This document shows, piece by piece, positions 1 to 6,606 of a stretch of DNA of 6,920 bases; positions within the stretch are counted from its first letter, which is position 1, and each line of letters opens with the position of its first letter. The position numbers and the translations under genes are program-made. The notes under the pieces were generated by a model, which ran no database searches, had not been told where the DNA came from, and saw only the letters and a program-made list of their open reading frames with translations. The stretch is from Rickettsiales bacterium (GTDB lineage Bacteria; Pseudomonadota; Alphaproteobacteria; TMED109), in NCBI GenBank assembly GCA_002720125.1, contig PBGQ01000011.1, positions 1-6,920 of the forward strand, in the 5' to 3' direction.

Positions 1-17
1 AACTTTAAGGGTAAAAT

Positions 18-1439
18 ATGAGTTTTTATTCTTCATTCAGCATAGTACTTCCTGAAATTATAGCCTTTTTTTCTGGCCTTTCATTAATCCTTATTGGGGT
101 TTTATTCAAAAGTAAAAAGATAACAAACTTTCTGACCTTATTATTTTTTTCTTTAATTTTATGTTCTATAATTTTTTCAAGTAAGCTTGGAACAGCTTTT
201 GGAAATAGTTTTGTAAATACACAATTTACGATAACTTTAAAATTCTTTATAGTTTTAATTGCACTTTTAATATTCTATGTCTCAAAAGATTATCTAAAGA
301 ATAATAACCTTTATATATTTGAATATAATATCTTATTCATCTTCAGCATATTAGGAATGATGATAATGATTTCTGCCAATGACCTTATGTTGTTATATCT
401 GGCTATTGAATTACAGTCTTTATCTCTCTACGTATTAGTAGCTCTGAAAAAAGAGTCTATTCGTTCTTCTGAAGCTGCTTTAAAGTATTTTATATTGGGT
501 TCCATAGCTTCTGCGATAATCCTTTATGGAGCTTCAATGGTATATTCAGTTACAGGAGCAACCAATTATACCTTAATCAGAGATGCTGTAGTTAATAATA
601 ACTCTTTTACTATTTTTTCTTTTGGTTTGATACTAATTCTATCTGGAATTGCATTTAAATTATCAGCTGCTCCTTTTCATATGTGGACTCCTGATGTTTA
701 TGAAGGATCTCCTAGTTCTATAACTACTATTTTAATTACCTTGCCTAAAATAGCGGCACTTTGTGTTTTGATTAAACTTCTATTTGAGCCATTTGGTAAT
801 TTTGTAGATGTATGGAGACAAATTCTTATAATAATTGCAATTTTATCTATGCTTATAGGCTCAGTAAGTGCGTTAAAACAAGAGAATCTAAAACGATTAT
901 TTGGTTATAGTACGATAGGTAATATTGGTTATGTGTTGATGGGGATTATTACGCAAACCGAAAATGGTATTGCTGCATCTTTTCTATATTTAGTAATCTA
1001 CACTATAGGAGCATTTGGTATATTCTCATTCATTATGCTACTTAGAAGAGAAAATACTCAACTAGTTAACTTATCTGGTATCGCAGGATTATCAAAGTCA
1101 AATCCAGGCATAGCTTTATGTTTAGTGATCCTTCTTTTTTCTATGGCTGGCATTCCACCTTTTGCGGGTTTTTTTGCAAAATTTTATATATTTATTGCTG
1201 CAATTGAACAAGATTTATTTTATCTTGCAATAATTGGTGTAGTATTTAGTGTAGTGTCAGTCTTCTATTATTTAAAATTGATCAAAATAATGTATTTAGA
1301 TGATTTAGAAGAGGAAATAAATAGTAATTTAGATAAAAAACTGTCTACAACTATTGTAATTTCAGCAATTTTATTATTATTTTTTGTTTTCTATGCAAAT
1401 AGCTTTATAAATTTTATAATGAGTTTAAGGATAATATAA
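18..1439 (+). CDS. nuoN: NADH-quinone oxidoreductase subunit N (complex I)
   Basis: NuoN is one of the three antiporter-like membrane subunits of respiratory complex I and forms part of its proton-translocating arm in the inner membrane. The 473-residue protein is hydrophobic throughout, with about 14 predicted membrane segments, and is close to the usual family length (about 475-485). Family signatures are ELQSLSLYVLVAL (residues 131-143), SSEAALKYFILGS (150-162), a KLSAAPFHMWTPDVYEG block (214-230), SALKQENLKRLFGYSTIGN (284-302) and AGIPPFAGFFAKFY (377-390). Residues E131, K214, K244 and K388 match the membrane Glu and Lys residues of the proton channel known from E. coli NuoN. The ATG at 18 has a purine-rich AAGGG (8-12 region) about 6 nt upstream and gives the expected N-terminus. 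NuoM would be expected immediately to the left. The stop lies one base before birA. Nothing looks damaged, and the assignment is firm. Confidence 0.97.
   Translation: MSFYSSFSIVLPEIIAFFSGLSLILIGVLFKSKKITNFLTLLFFSLILCSIIFSSKLGTAFGNSFVNTQFTITLKFFIVLIALLIFYVSKDYLKNNNLYIFEYNILFIFSILGMMIMISANDLMLLYLAIELQSLSLYVLVALKKESIRSSEAALKYFILGSIASAIILYGASMVYSVTGATNYTLIRDAVVNNNSFTIFSFGLILILSGIAFKLSAAPFHMWTPDVYEGSPSSITTILITLPKIAALCVLIKLLFEPFGNFVDVWRQILIIIAILSMLIGSVSALKQENLKRLFGYSTIGNIGYVLMGIITQTENGIAASFLYLVIYTIGAFGIFSFIMLLRRENTQLVNLSGIAGLSKSNPGIALCLVILLFSMAGIPPFAGFFAKFYIFIAAIEQDLFYLAIIGVVFSVVSVFYYLKLIKIMYLDDLEEEINSNLDKKLSTTIVISAILLLFFVFYANSFINFIMSLRII
1427..1431 (+). promoter_or_regulatory. Ribosome binding site for birA, inside the end of nuoN
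   Basis: AAGGA lies within the last codons of nuoN, 9 nt before the TTG at 1441. It is the best Shine-Dalgarno-like sequence near this junction. It supports the rare TTG start, because the only in-frame codons between TTG and the upstream stop (1432-1434) are TAT and AAA. Ribosomes finishing nuoN would stop next to this start, so coupling is likely. Confidence 0.6.
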
Positions 1440-1440
1440 A

Positions 1441-2187
1441 TTGAATTGTTCTGACAAGTTTAAAAACTGGACTATAGAGTATAAAAATATAGTTGATAGT
1501 ACCATGAATGAAATTCAAAAAGACATTTATAAGTCTTATTCCAATATTGCCATCTTATCTAGCGAACAAATTAAAGGAAGGGGTAGAGGACAAAATGAAT
1601 GGGTTTCTGAAAAAGGAAATTTTTATGCATCTATCAAAACAAAAACATCCTTATCTAATAAACATTTTATAGTTTCTTATGTTATAGGCATAATTATGTA
1701 TGACGTTATAGAAAAATATATAAATGAGAAAAATAGAATTATCATAAAATGGCCAAATGATATTTTAGTAGATAGAAAAAAGATAGCTGGTATTTTAATA
1801 GAAATGAATACATTTGGTAATAAAGTTGAAGACATTGTTGTTGGAATAGGTTTAAATATAAAAAGTTGCCCAATTGTAAAAAAATATGAAACTACATGCT
1901 TGCATAGAGAAAGCAACATTAAAACTGACGTAAAAATCATAATAAAGCAAATCTTAAATTGTTATGATAAATGGAAAAAATATCTTAGCACTGAAACAAA
2001 CAATATCCAGTTTATTATTGACCAATGGATGAATAGGTCTTTTGCTGTCGGAACTGTTGTAAGAATTAAAAAAGATAATAAGTTAGTTAAAGGCATCTAC
2101 GAAGGTATAGACTTAGACGGTTCAATTAAAATAATGCTTGATAACAAAGTAAAAAAATTTAATAACTTAGACACAGTTTATATTTAA
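1441..2187 (+). CDS. birA: Biotin--[acetyl-CoA-carboxylase] ligase, class I (no DNA-binding domain)
   Basis: This is a cytoplasmic biotin protein ligase. It makes biotinyl-5'-AMP and transfers biotin to a lysine on carboxylase carrier domains (acetyl-CoA carboxylase AccB, propionyl-CoA carboxylase). In order, the 248-residue protein shows DST (19-21), the adenylate-binding loop GRGRGQNEW (46-54), KGNFYASI (58-65), KWPNDILVD (103-111), KKIAGILIE (113-121), GIGLNI (135-140), and a C-terminal SH3-like domain from about 200 to the end. The lysine of KWPND and the KIAG block are the catalytic-domain signatures. There is no N-terminal helix-turn-helix, so unlike E. coli BirA it should not repress biotin genes. 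The start is TTG. The first in-frame ATG, at 1504, would remove the conserved DST motif, so it is rejected. The second half of the adenylate loop departs from the common GRGRxGRxW form. The TAA overlaps the coaX ATG by one base (TAATG). Confidence 0.93.
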   Translation: MNCSDKFKNWTIEYKNIVDSTMNEIQKDIYKSYSNIAILSSEQIKGRGRGQNEWVSEKGNFYASIKTKTSLSNKHFIVSYVIGIIMYDVIEKYINEKNRIIIKWPNDILVDRKKIAGILIEMNTFGNKVEDIVVGIGLNIKSCPIVKKYETTCLHRESNIKTDVKIIIKQILNCYDKWKKYLSTETNNIQFIIDQWMNRSFAVGTVVRIKKDNKLVKGIYEGIDLDGSIKIMLDNKVKKFNNLDTVYI

Positions 2188-2942
2188 TGCATCTTATCAT
2201 TGATATAGGCAATACAAACATAGTTTTCGCTATCTACGAAGATAATAATATTATCAATAAATGGAGAATAGCAACGATTGTAAATAGAACTAGTGATGAA
2301 TATTTATTGTGGTTAAATGAAATTATAAAGTCGAATTACAAAATTAAGAATGTAATTATAGGTTCTGTTGTACCTGATATAGTTCAAGAAATAAAAGATG
2401 CTTGTGCTTTAGGTTTCGAAAAAGAAATTTATATTGTTAATGAAAACCTAAGTATAAATTTTCCTACTCATGTTGAAAATCAAAACGAGATTGGTGCTGA
2501 TAGAATAGTTAATGCATTATTTGCGTGGCACACATATAAAAAAGCTTCAATTATAATTGATTTTGGAACCGCAACTACCTTTGATGTTGTTAATAAAGAT
2601 GGTGTATATGAAGGAGGAGTTATTTGCCCAGGTATTAATCTTTCTTTACAAGCTTTACATTCTGCTGCTGCACGTCTACCTAGAGTTGCAATAACAAAAC
2701 CAAAGAAAGTAATAGGAAATAATACAATTCAGGCTATGGCATCAGGAATATACTGGGGATACGTAAGTTTAATAAAAGGACTATTAGAAAAAATATTAAT
2801 TGAACTAAATGGAAATGCTAAAATATTAGCAACAGGAGGATTATCTGATTTATTTGTAAACGAAGTGTCTAAAGAGATAATAATTAACAAAGACTTAACA
2901 ATACATGGGCTATATTTAGCTTATAAAGATTATAAGGAATGA
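2187..2942 (+). CDS. coaX: Type III pantothenate kinase
   Basis: CoaX phosphorylates pantothenate with ATP, the first committed step of coenzyme A synthesis, in the cytoplasm. It is the type III enzyme of the acetate kinase/Hsp70/actin fold. Known enzymes of this type need a monovalent cation and are not feedback-inhibited by CoA. The 251-residue protein has the N-terminal phosphate-binding DIGNTN (6-11), the GADR pantothenate-site motif (103-106), DFGTATTFDV (125-134, with D125 in the position of the catalytic aspartate), GGVICPG (143-149) and ATGG (215-218). Length is normal for the family (about 255). The ATG overlaps the birA stop, and no Shine-Dalgarno sequence is visible upstream, so translation probably depends on reinitiation by ribosomes leaving birA. 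Its TGA overlaps the annotated rnj ATG (ATGA). Confidence 0.96.
   Translation: MHLIIDIGNTNIVFAIYEDNNIINKWRIATIVNRTSDEYLLWLNEIIKSNYKIKNVIIGSVVPDIVQEIKDACALGFEKEIYIVNENLSINFPTHVENQNEIGADRIVNALFAWHTYKKASIIIDFGTATTFDVVNKDGVYEGGVICPGINLSLQALHSAAARLPRVAITKPKKVIGNNTIQAMASGIYWGYVSLIKGLLEKILIELNGNAKILATGGLSDLFVNEVSKEIIINKDLTIHGLYLAYKDYKE
2934..2938 (+). promoter_or_regulatory. Shine-Dalgarno sequence at the coaX/rnj junction
   Basis: AAGGA directly abuts the ATG at 2939 with no spacer, which is too close for normal use with that codon. It is 9 nt before an in-frame GTG at 2948, which is a good distance. The site therefore argues that RNase J may start at GTG 2948. Alternatively, the ATG is used by coupling with the overlapping coaX stop. 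Confidence 0.5.
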
Positions 2943-4621
2943 AAATAGTGAATCAATTAATTAATTTTAAAAGTAAAAATAAAATATTTTTTTTACCATT
3001 AGGTGGTGCGGGTGAAATTGGAATGAATTTAAATATGTATTGCTATCAAAATGAATGGCTCATTGTTGATTGCGGAGTTACATTTAAAGACCATGAAGCT
3101 ATAGGAGCAGATGTTTTTATGCCAAACATAGACGTCATTGTACAAAATAGTTTGAATATAAAAGGTCTTTTAATAACTCATGCTCATGAAGATCATATAG
3201 GTGCTGTACATCACTTATGGCCATTTCTCAAATGTCCTATTTATTTAACTCCTTTCTCTGCTTATTTACTAAAACAAAGATTAATTGATGCAGGTTTGAA
3301 TGAGCAAGTCAAATTAAACGTCGTAAAAAAAGAGTCTAAGTTCAATATAGGTAAATTTAATTTGGAACTAATAAATATGAGCCATTCAACTTTGGAACCT
3401 AACTCTGTTTTAATTACAATGGGAAAAGAGAGAATTTTTCATACAGGAGATTGGAAAATAGATAAAAATCCAACAGTTGGAAATGAAACTAATACTAAAA
3501 GACTAAAGGAGATCGGAAAAGAAGGTATTAGAGCTATCGTTTGTGACTCTACAAATGCAAATGTAAATGGGTATTCAGGCTCAGAGAAATCAGTAGAAAA
3601 TGGTATAGCAAAATATATCAAGAATTTTAAGGGAAGAATTTTTATTACCATGTTTGCCTCTAATTTAGAAAGAATGCTAGCAATAATGCGTTTGGCTTCT
3701 CTTTATAAAAGAGAAGTCGGTTTGATAGGACGATCAATGTGGAGAATGTGTGATGCAGCAAGAAATGTAGGATACTTAAATACATCTGTGAAAATTTCTT
3801 CTGAAAAGTTTTTAAGGAACATTAAAGATGAAAAATTTCTCTCTATATGCACAGGCTCTCAAGGAGAACCATTGGGTGCACTTAATAGAATTATAGACGA
3901 AAATCATCCCCATATAAATTTCAAAAATGGAGATAGAATTATTTTTTCTTCCAGAAAAATTCCAGGAAATGAAGTAAGCATAGGAAATCTAATGAATAAG
4001 CTAATAGATAAAGGAATTGAAATTATTCTACCACAGGAAAATAATATCCATGTTTCAGGACATCCTGCAAGAGATGAGCTTAAGCTGATGTATTCCTGGA
4101 TAAAGCCTGAGATATCAATCCCTGTCCACGGCGAAGCACTGCAAATTAAAGCGCATGCAGAATTAGCAGAAAATTCTGGAGTAAAAAATGTTCTTAAAAT
4201 TAAAAATGGGCATTTAGTTGAATTTTCTAATAAACAAGTAAAAATAGTTGAGAAGGTAGACTCTGGAAAATTAGCCTTAAATGGAGATGAACTAATACCA
4301 ACCAACTCTCTATTATTTAAAGAAAGAAAAAGAATGCTATTTAATGGTGTGGTATCTATTAACTTAATAATCGGGGAAACAGGTGATACTATCGAACTTC
4401 CAAGAATAAAGTTCCTAGCTGTTTTGTTTGAACTAAAAGAAAAAGAATTATTTGAATTTTCATCTTTTTTAAATGAACAAATAAAAGGCTTTATTCCGAT
4501 TAAGCGTTCAAAGGAGCAATTATTAAAAGATCACTTAAAGAAAAAGGCAAAAAGGTATTTACTAAACAACTTTGAAAAAAATCCTTCCATAATTTTAGAT
4601 ATAATTTATATTGCAGATTAG
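2939..4621 (+). CDS. rnj: Ribonuclease J (5'-3' exo/endoribonuclease, metallo-beta-lactamase fold)
   Basis: RNase J degrades and matures RNA, acting as a 5'-to-3' exonuclease and as an endonuclease. It carries two catalytic zinc ions. In alphaproteobacteria it is known for 5' maturation of rRNA and mRNA turnover. The 560 residues match the family in length. The beta-lactamase core starts with FFLPLGGAGEIGMNLN (17-32), followed by the zinc-binding HAHEDH (81-86), H149 and D171 (in HTGDW), the DSTNA segment (203-207), CTGSQGEP (304-311) of the beta-CASP domain, HVSGHPARDEL (371-381) and PVHGEA (395-400). A smaller C-terminal domain follows from about 450. All metal and phosphate-binding residues I can identify are present, so it should be active. 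The start is uncertain between ATG 2939 and GTG 2948, a three-residue difference ahead of the fold. The gene overlaps coaX by 4 nt and mce follows 3 nt after the stop. Confidence 0.95.
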   Translation: MKIVNQLINFKSKNKIFFLPLGGAGEIGMNLNMYCYQNEWLIVDCGVTFKDHEAIGADVFMPNIDVIVQNSLNIKGLLITHAHEDHIGAVHHLWPFLKCPIYLTPFSAYLLKQRLIDAGLNEQVKLNVVKKESKFNIGKFNLELINMSHSTLEPNSVLITMGKERIFHTGDWKIDKNPTVGNETNTKRLKEIGKEGIRAIVCDSTNANVNGYSGSEKSVENGIAKYIKNFKGRIFITMFASNLERMLAIMRLASLYKREVGLIGRSMWRMCDAARNVGYLNTSVKISSEKFLRNIKDEKFLSICTGSQGEPLGALNRIIDENHPHINFKNGDRIIFSSRKIPGNEVSIGNLMNKLIDKGIEIILPQENNIHVSGHPARDELKLMYSWIKPEISIPVHGEALQIKAHAELAENSGVKNVLKIKNGHLVEFSNKQVKIVEKVDSGKLALNGDELIPTNSLLFKERKRMLFNGVVSINLIIGETGDTIELPRIKFLAVLFELKEKELFEFSSFLNEQIKGFIPIKRSKEQLLKDHLKKKAKRYLLNNFEKNPSIILDIIYIAD

Positions 4622-4624
4622 GTT

Positions 4625-5029
4625 ATGTTAGATAAATTGAATCATATAGCTATAGCTGTTCCAAGCTTACAAGATGCAATTACTAATTATCAAAATGGTT
4701 TTGATGTTGAGGTTTCAAGCATTCTAGATTTACCAGAGCATGGAGTTAGAACAGCTTTCATTAAATTATCAAATACAAATATTGAATTACTAGAGCCATT
4801 AGGGAAAGAATCTCCTATATTAAATTTTTTAAAAAAGAATATAAATGGAGGTATACACCATGTTTGTTATGAGGTGGCAAATATTAAAATTGCTATAGAA
4901 AAACTTAAAGAAAAGAAATACTTTCTTTTAGGAGATGGAATCCCGCGAATAGGTGCTCATGGAAAGCCTGTCGTTTTCATTCATCCAAAAGAATTTAATA
5001 GTACATTAATTGAACTAGAAGAAGTTTAA
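4625..5029 (+). CDS. mce: Methylmalonyl-CoA epimerase
   Basis: This cytoplasmic enzyme converts (S)- to (R)-methylmalonyl-CoA, between biotin-dependent propionyl-CoA carboxylase and B12-dependent methylmalonyl-CoA mutase. It therefore feeds odd-chain and propionate carbon to succinyl-CoA. The 134-residue protein is a two-module vicinal-oxygen-chelate (glyoxalase-like) fold of the usual length. It opens with LNHIAIAVPSLQDAI (5-19), contains IELLEPLG (53-60), then GGIHHVCYEV (75-84) and a final STLIELEEV (126-134). Likely metal ligands are H7, E54, H79 and E130, by analogy with known epimerases. The N-terminus fits the family, although the only SD-like sequence is a short AGG 2 nt from the ATG. 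Initiation by ribosomes finishing rnj 3 nt upstream is plausible. Another glyoxalase-family activity cannot be formally excluded, but the HHV/CYEV and LIEL signatures and the gene neighbourhood favour the epimerase. Confidence 0.92.
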   Translation: MLDKLNHIAIAVPSLQDAITNYQNGFDVEVSSILDLPEHGVRTAFIKLSNTNIELLEPLGKESPILNFLKKNINGGIHHVCYEVANIKIAIEKLKEKKYFLLGDGIPRIGAHGKPVVFIHPKEFNSTLIELEEV

Positions 5030-5280
5030 TGTCTATTTTGGAAACTATAATATTTTTTTTAGTAATATGGTGGCCAGTTTTTTTTATTTCTTTACCTTTT
5101 GGCTTTAAACCTATACAAAATAGTACTAACAATAATGATAATTTTGCAAGAAGCGCACCAGCAAAACCAAGAATTCTATTAAAATTTCTAATCTCAACAT
5201 TAATATCGTTTTTTATAACAATAGTAATTTGGATGCTTTCATATTTTGAGGTCTTTAGTTTTAAGGAGCTTATTATTTAA
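5029..5280 (+). CDS. DUF1467 family small membrane protein of unknown function
   Basis: This is an 83-residue inner-membrane protein with two predicted membrane helices, about residues 5-23 and 51-72. They are joined by a loop of about 27 residues carrying the conserved SAPAKPR (42-48). The first helix contains the WWPVFFISLPFG stretch (14-25), the hallmark by which I place it in DUF1467. In alphaproteobacteria this family commonly sits between mce and proS, as here. The loop is net positive (K27, R41, K46, R48), so by the positive-inside rule it should face the cytoplasm, with both termini outside. That topology is inference. The ATG overlaps the mce TAA by one base and the stop directly abuts the proS ATG. 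No catalytic motif is visible and I assign no function. Two runs of eight T lie in the first helix, at 5053-5060 and 5078-5085. Confidence 0.85.
   Translation: MSILETIIFFLVIWWPVFFISLPFGFKPIQNSTNNNDNFARSAPAKPRILLKFLISTLISFFITIVIWMLSYFEVFSFKELII
5263..5268 (+). promoter_or_regulatory. Strong ribosome binding site for proS, inside the DUF1467 gene
   Basis: AAGGAG is the most complete Shine-Dalgarno sequence in the window. It lies in the last codons of the upstream gene with a long spacer of 12 nt to the proS ATG at 5281. It suggests that proS is initiated independently and efficiently rather than only by coupling, and it supports the ATG directly after the preceding stop. Confidence 0.6.
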
Positions 5281-6606
5281 ATGAGACTTTCAAATTTCTA
5301 CTTGTTTACAACTAAAGAAAATCCTAATGATGCCAGTATAGCATCTCATAAACTAATGATTAGGGCCGGCATGATAAGACAAGCATCTGCAGGAATATAT
5401 AATTGGCTTCCACTAGGGCTCAAGTCGCTAAAGAAAATCGAGTCTATTATTAGAAAGTTACATAATCAAAACAACATTAATGAATTACTTATGCCAACTA
5501 TACAATCTGCAGATATCTGGAAAAAGTCAGGAAGGTATAAGGATTATGGACAAGAAATGTTAAAGTTTTCTGACCGTAACAAGGCAGAACTTCTGTATGG
5601 GCCAACAAATGAAGAACAAATAACAGATATAGTTTTAAAAGATTTAAAGTCTTATAAAAATCTGCCGAAAATCTTATATCATTTTCAATGGAAATTTAGA
5701 GACGAATTGAGGCCAAGATTTGGAGTAATGAGAGGAAGAGAGTTTTTAATGAAAGATGCTTATTCATTTGATCTGGACTATGAGTCAGCACATCTTTCTT
5801 ATTGTAAAATGTTTATTACATATCTAAAAATCTTTCATTCACTTGGTCTAAAAGTGCTCCCTTTTAAAGCTGAAACTGGTCCCATTGGTGGAACTTTAAG
5901 TCATGAATTCGTTTTAGAGTCTACAACAGGTGAGTCTGAAATATTCTTTGATAAAAGGGCTTACGACATAGATTATAACATTGATATTTCAAATAAAGAA
6001 GATCTAACAAAAGTTATAGAGGAATATAATAGTTATTATAGCTGTACATTGGAAAAACATAATCAGAGGCAATTTGATGAAAATGTTACAAAAACTCAAC
6101 AAGTAAAATCTAAAGGTATTGAAGTAGGACATATTTTTTACTTTGGAGATAAATACTCTTCTAAATTAAATGCTAAATATTTAGATAAAGAGGGTAAAGC
6201 TCGTTTAATTCACAGTGGATCATATGGTATAGGTGTTAGCAGGCTAGTCGGAGCAATAATTGAAGCAAACAATGATGAAAAAGGAATAAAATGGCCTAAA
6301 GAATGTACACCTTATCAAGTGATGTTGATTAATGTTGACAACAAAAATACTATAAGCACAGAGTTTTGCGAAAGTTTTTATAAAGATGACAGTATAAATA
6401 AGCAAATATTATATGATGATAAAGATGATAGAATTGGGCATAAGCTAGCTAATGCAGATTTAATTGGTATACCAATCCAAATCGTAGTAGGTGAAAGGAA
6501 TTTGATTAACGAAAATATTGAGATTAGAGAAAGAATAAGTGGAAAAACCCATATAATTAATAAAGGGCAAATAATAAAATTTCTAGAGCGATTCTATGTT
6601 AAATAG
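5281..6606 (+). CDS. proS: Proline--tRNA ligase, short alphaproteobacterial type
   Basis: This is a cytoplasmic class II aminoacyl-tRNA synthetase that charges tRNA-Pro. The 441-residue protein begins MRLSNFYLFTTKENPNDA, with SHKLMIRAGMIRQASAGIYNW (22-42) as usual for bacterial ProRS. The active site shows GPTNEEQIT (107-115), motif 2 with FRDELRPRFGVMRGREF (139-155) and LMKDAYSF (156-163), and motif 3 GSYGIGVSRLVGAIIEAN (313-330). The C-terminal anticodon-binding domain runs from about 345 to the end and includes IGHKLANADLIGIPIQIVVG (385-404). The E. coli enzyme has about 570 residues and carries an editing domain of about 180 residues between motifs 2 and 3. Here only a short segment remains (about 220-285), as in other alphaproteobacterial ProRS. 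Clearing mischarged Ala-tRNA-Pro would therefore need a separate protein, which is not in this window. The residue two before motif 3 GSYGIG is Ser where Met is common. The end overlaps lolC by 11 nt. Confidence 0.96.
   Translation: MRLSNFYLFTTKENPNDASIASHKLMIRAGMIRQASAGIYNWLPLGLKSLKKIESIIRKLHNQNNINELLMPTIQSADIWKKSGRYKDYGQEMLKFSDRNKAELLYGPTNEEQITDIVLKDLKSYKNLPKILYHFQWKFRDELRPRFGVMRGREFLMKDAYSFDLDYESAHLSYCKMFITYLKIFHSLGLKVLPFKAETGPIGGTLSHEFVLESTTGESEIFFDKRAYDIDYNIDISNKEDLTKVIEEYNSYYSCTLEKHNQRQFDENVTKTQQVKSKGIEVGHIFYFGDKYSSKLNAKYLDKEGKARLIHSGSYGIGVSRLVGAIIEANNDEKGIKWPKECTPYQVMLINVDNKNTISTEFCESFYKDDSINKQILYDDKDDRIGHKLANADLIGIPIQIVVGERNLINENIEIRERISGKTHIINKGQIIKFLERFYVK

Noticed and set aside
1..21. 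Possible end of nuoM overlapping the nuoN start (frame 1 stop TGA at 19-21, giving an ATGA overlap)
   Set aside because: Six codons are too few to identify a protein. A TAA at 6-8 in another frame could equally be the upstream stop, so no feature was called.
1677..1940. Open frame of 87 codons on the minus strand inside birA
   Set aside because: It is antisense to conserved BirA motifs (KWPND, KIAG). Its hydrophobic composition follows from the complement of Lys/Asn/Ile codons, and there is no independent support.
3439..3651. Open frame of 70 codons on the minus strand inside rnj
   Set aside because: It is a shadow of the RNase J coding frame, without motifs or a ribosome binding site that I can recognise.
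3904..4305. Open frame of 133 codons on the minus strand inside rnj
   Set aside because: It lies wholly opposite a well-conserved RNase J coding region, shows no recognisable motif, is Ser/Phe/Ile-rich as expected of an antisense shadow, and has no free upstream region.
5053..5085. Two T8 runs in the DUF1467 gene (and another T8 at 2987-2994 in rnj) as possible slippage or phase-variation sites
   Set aside because: The runs encode ordinary hydrophobic residues, and such tracts are expected by chance in DNA this AT-rich. Both reading frames are intact and the genes are housekeeping types.
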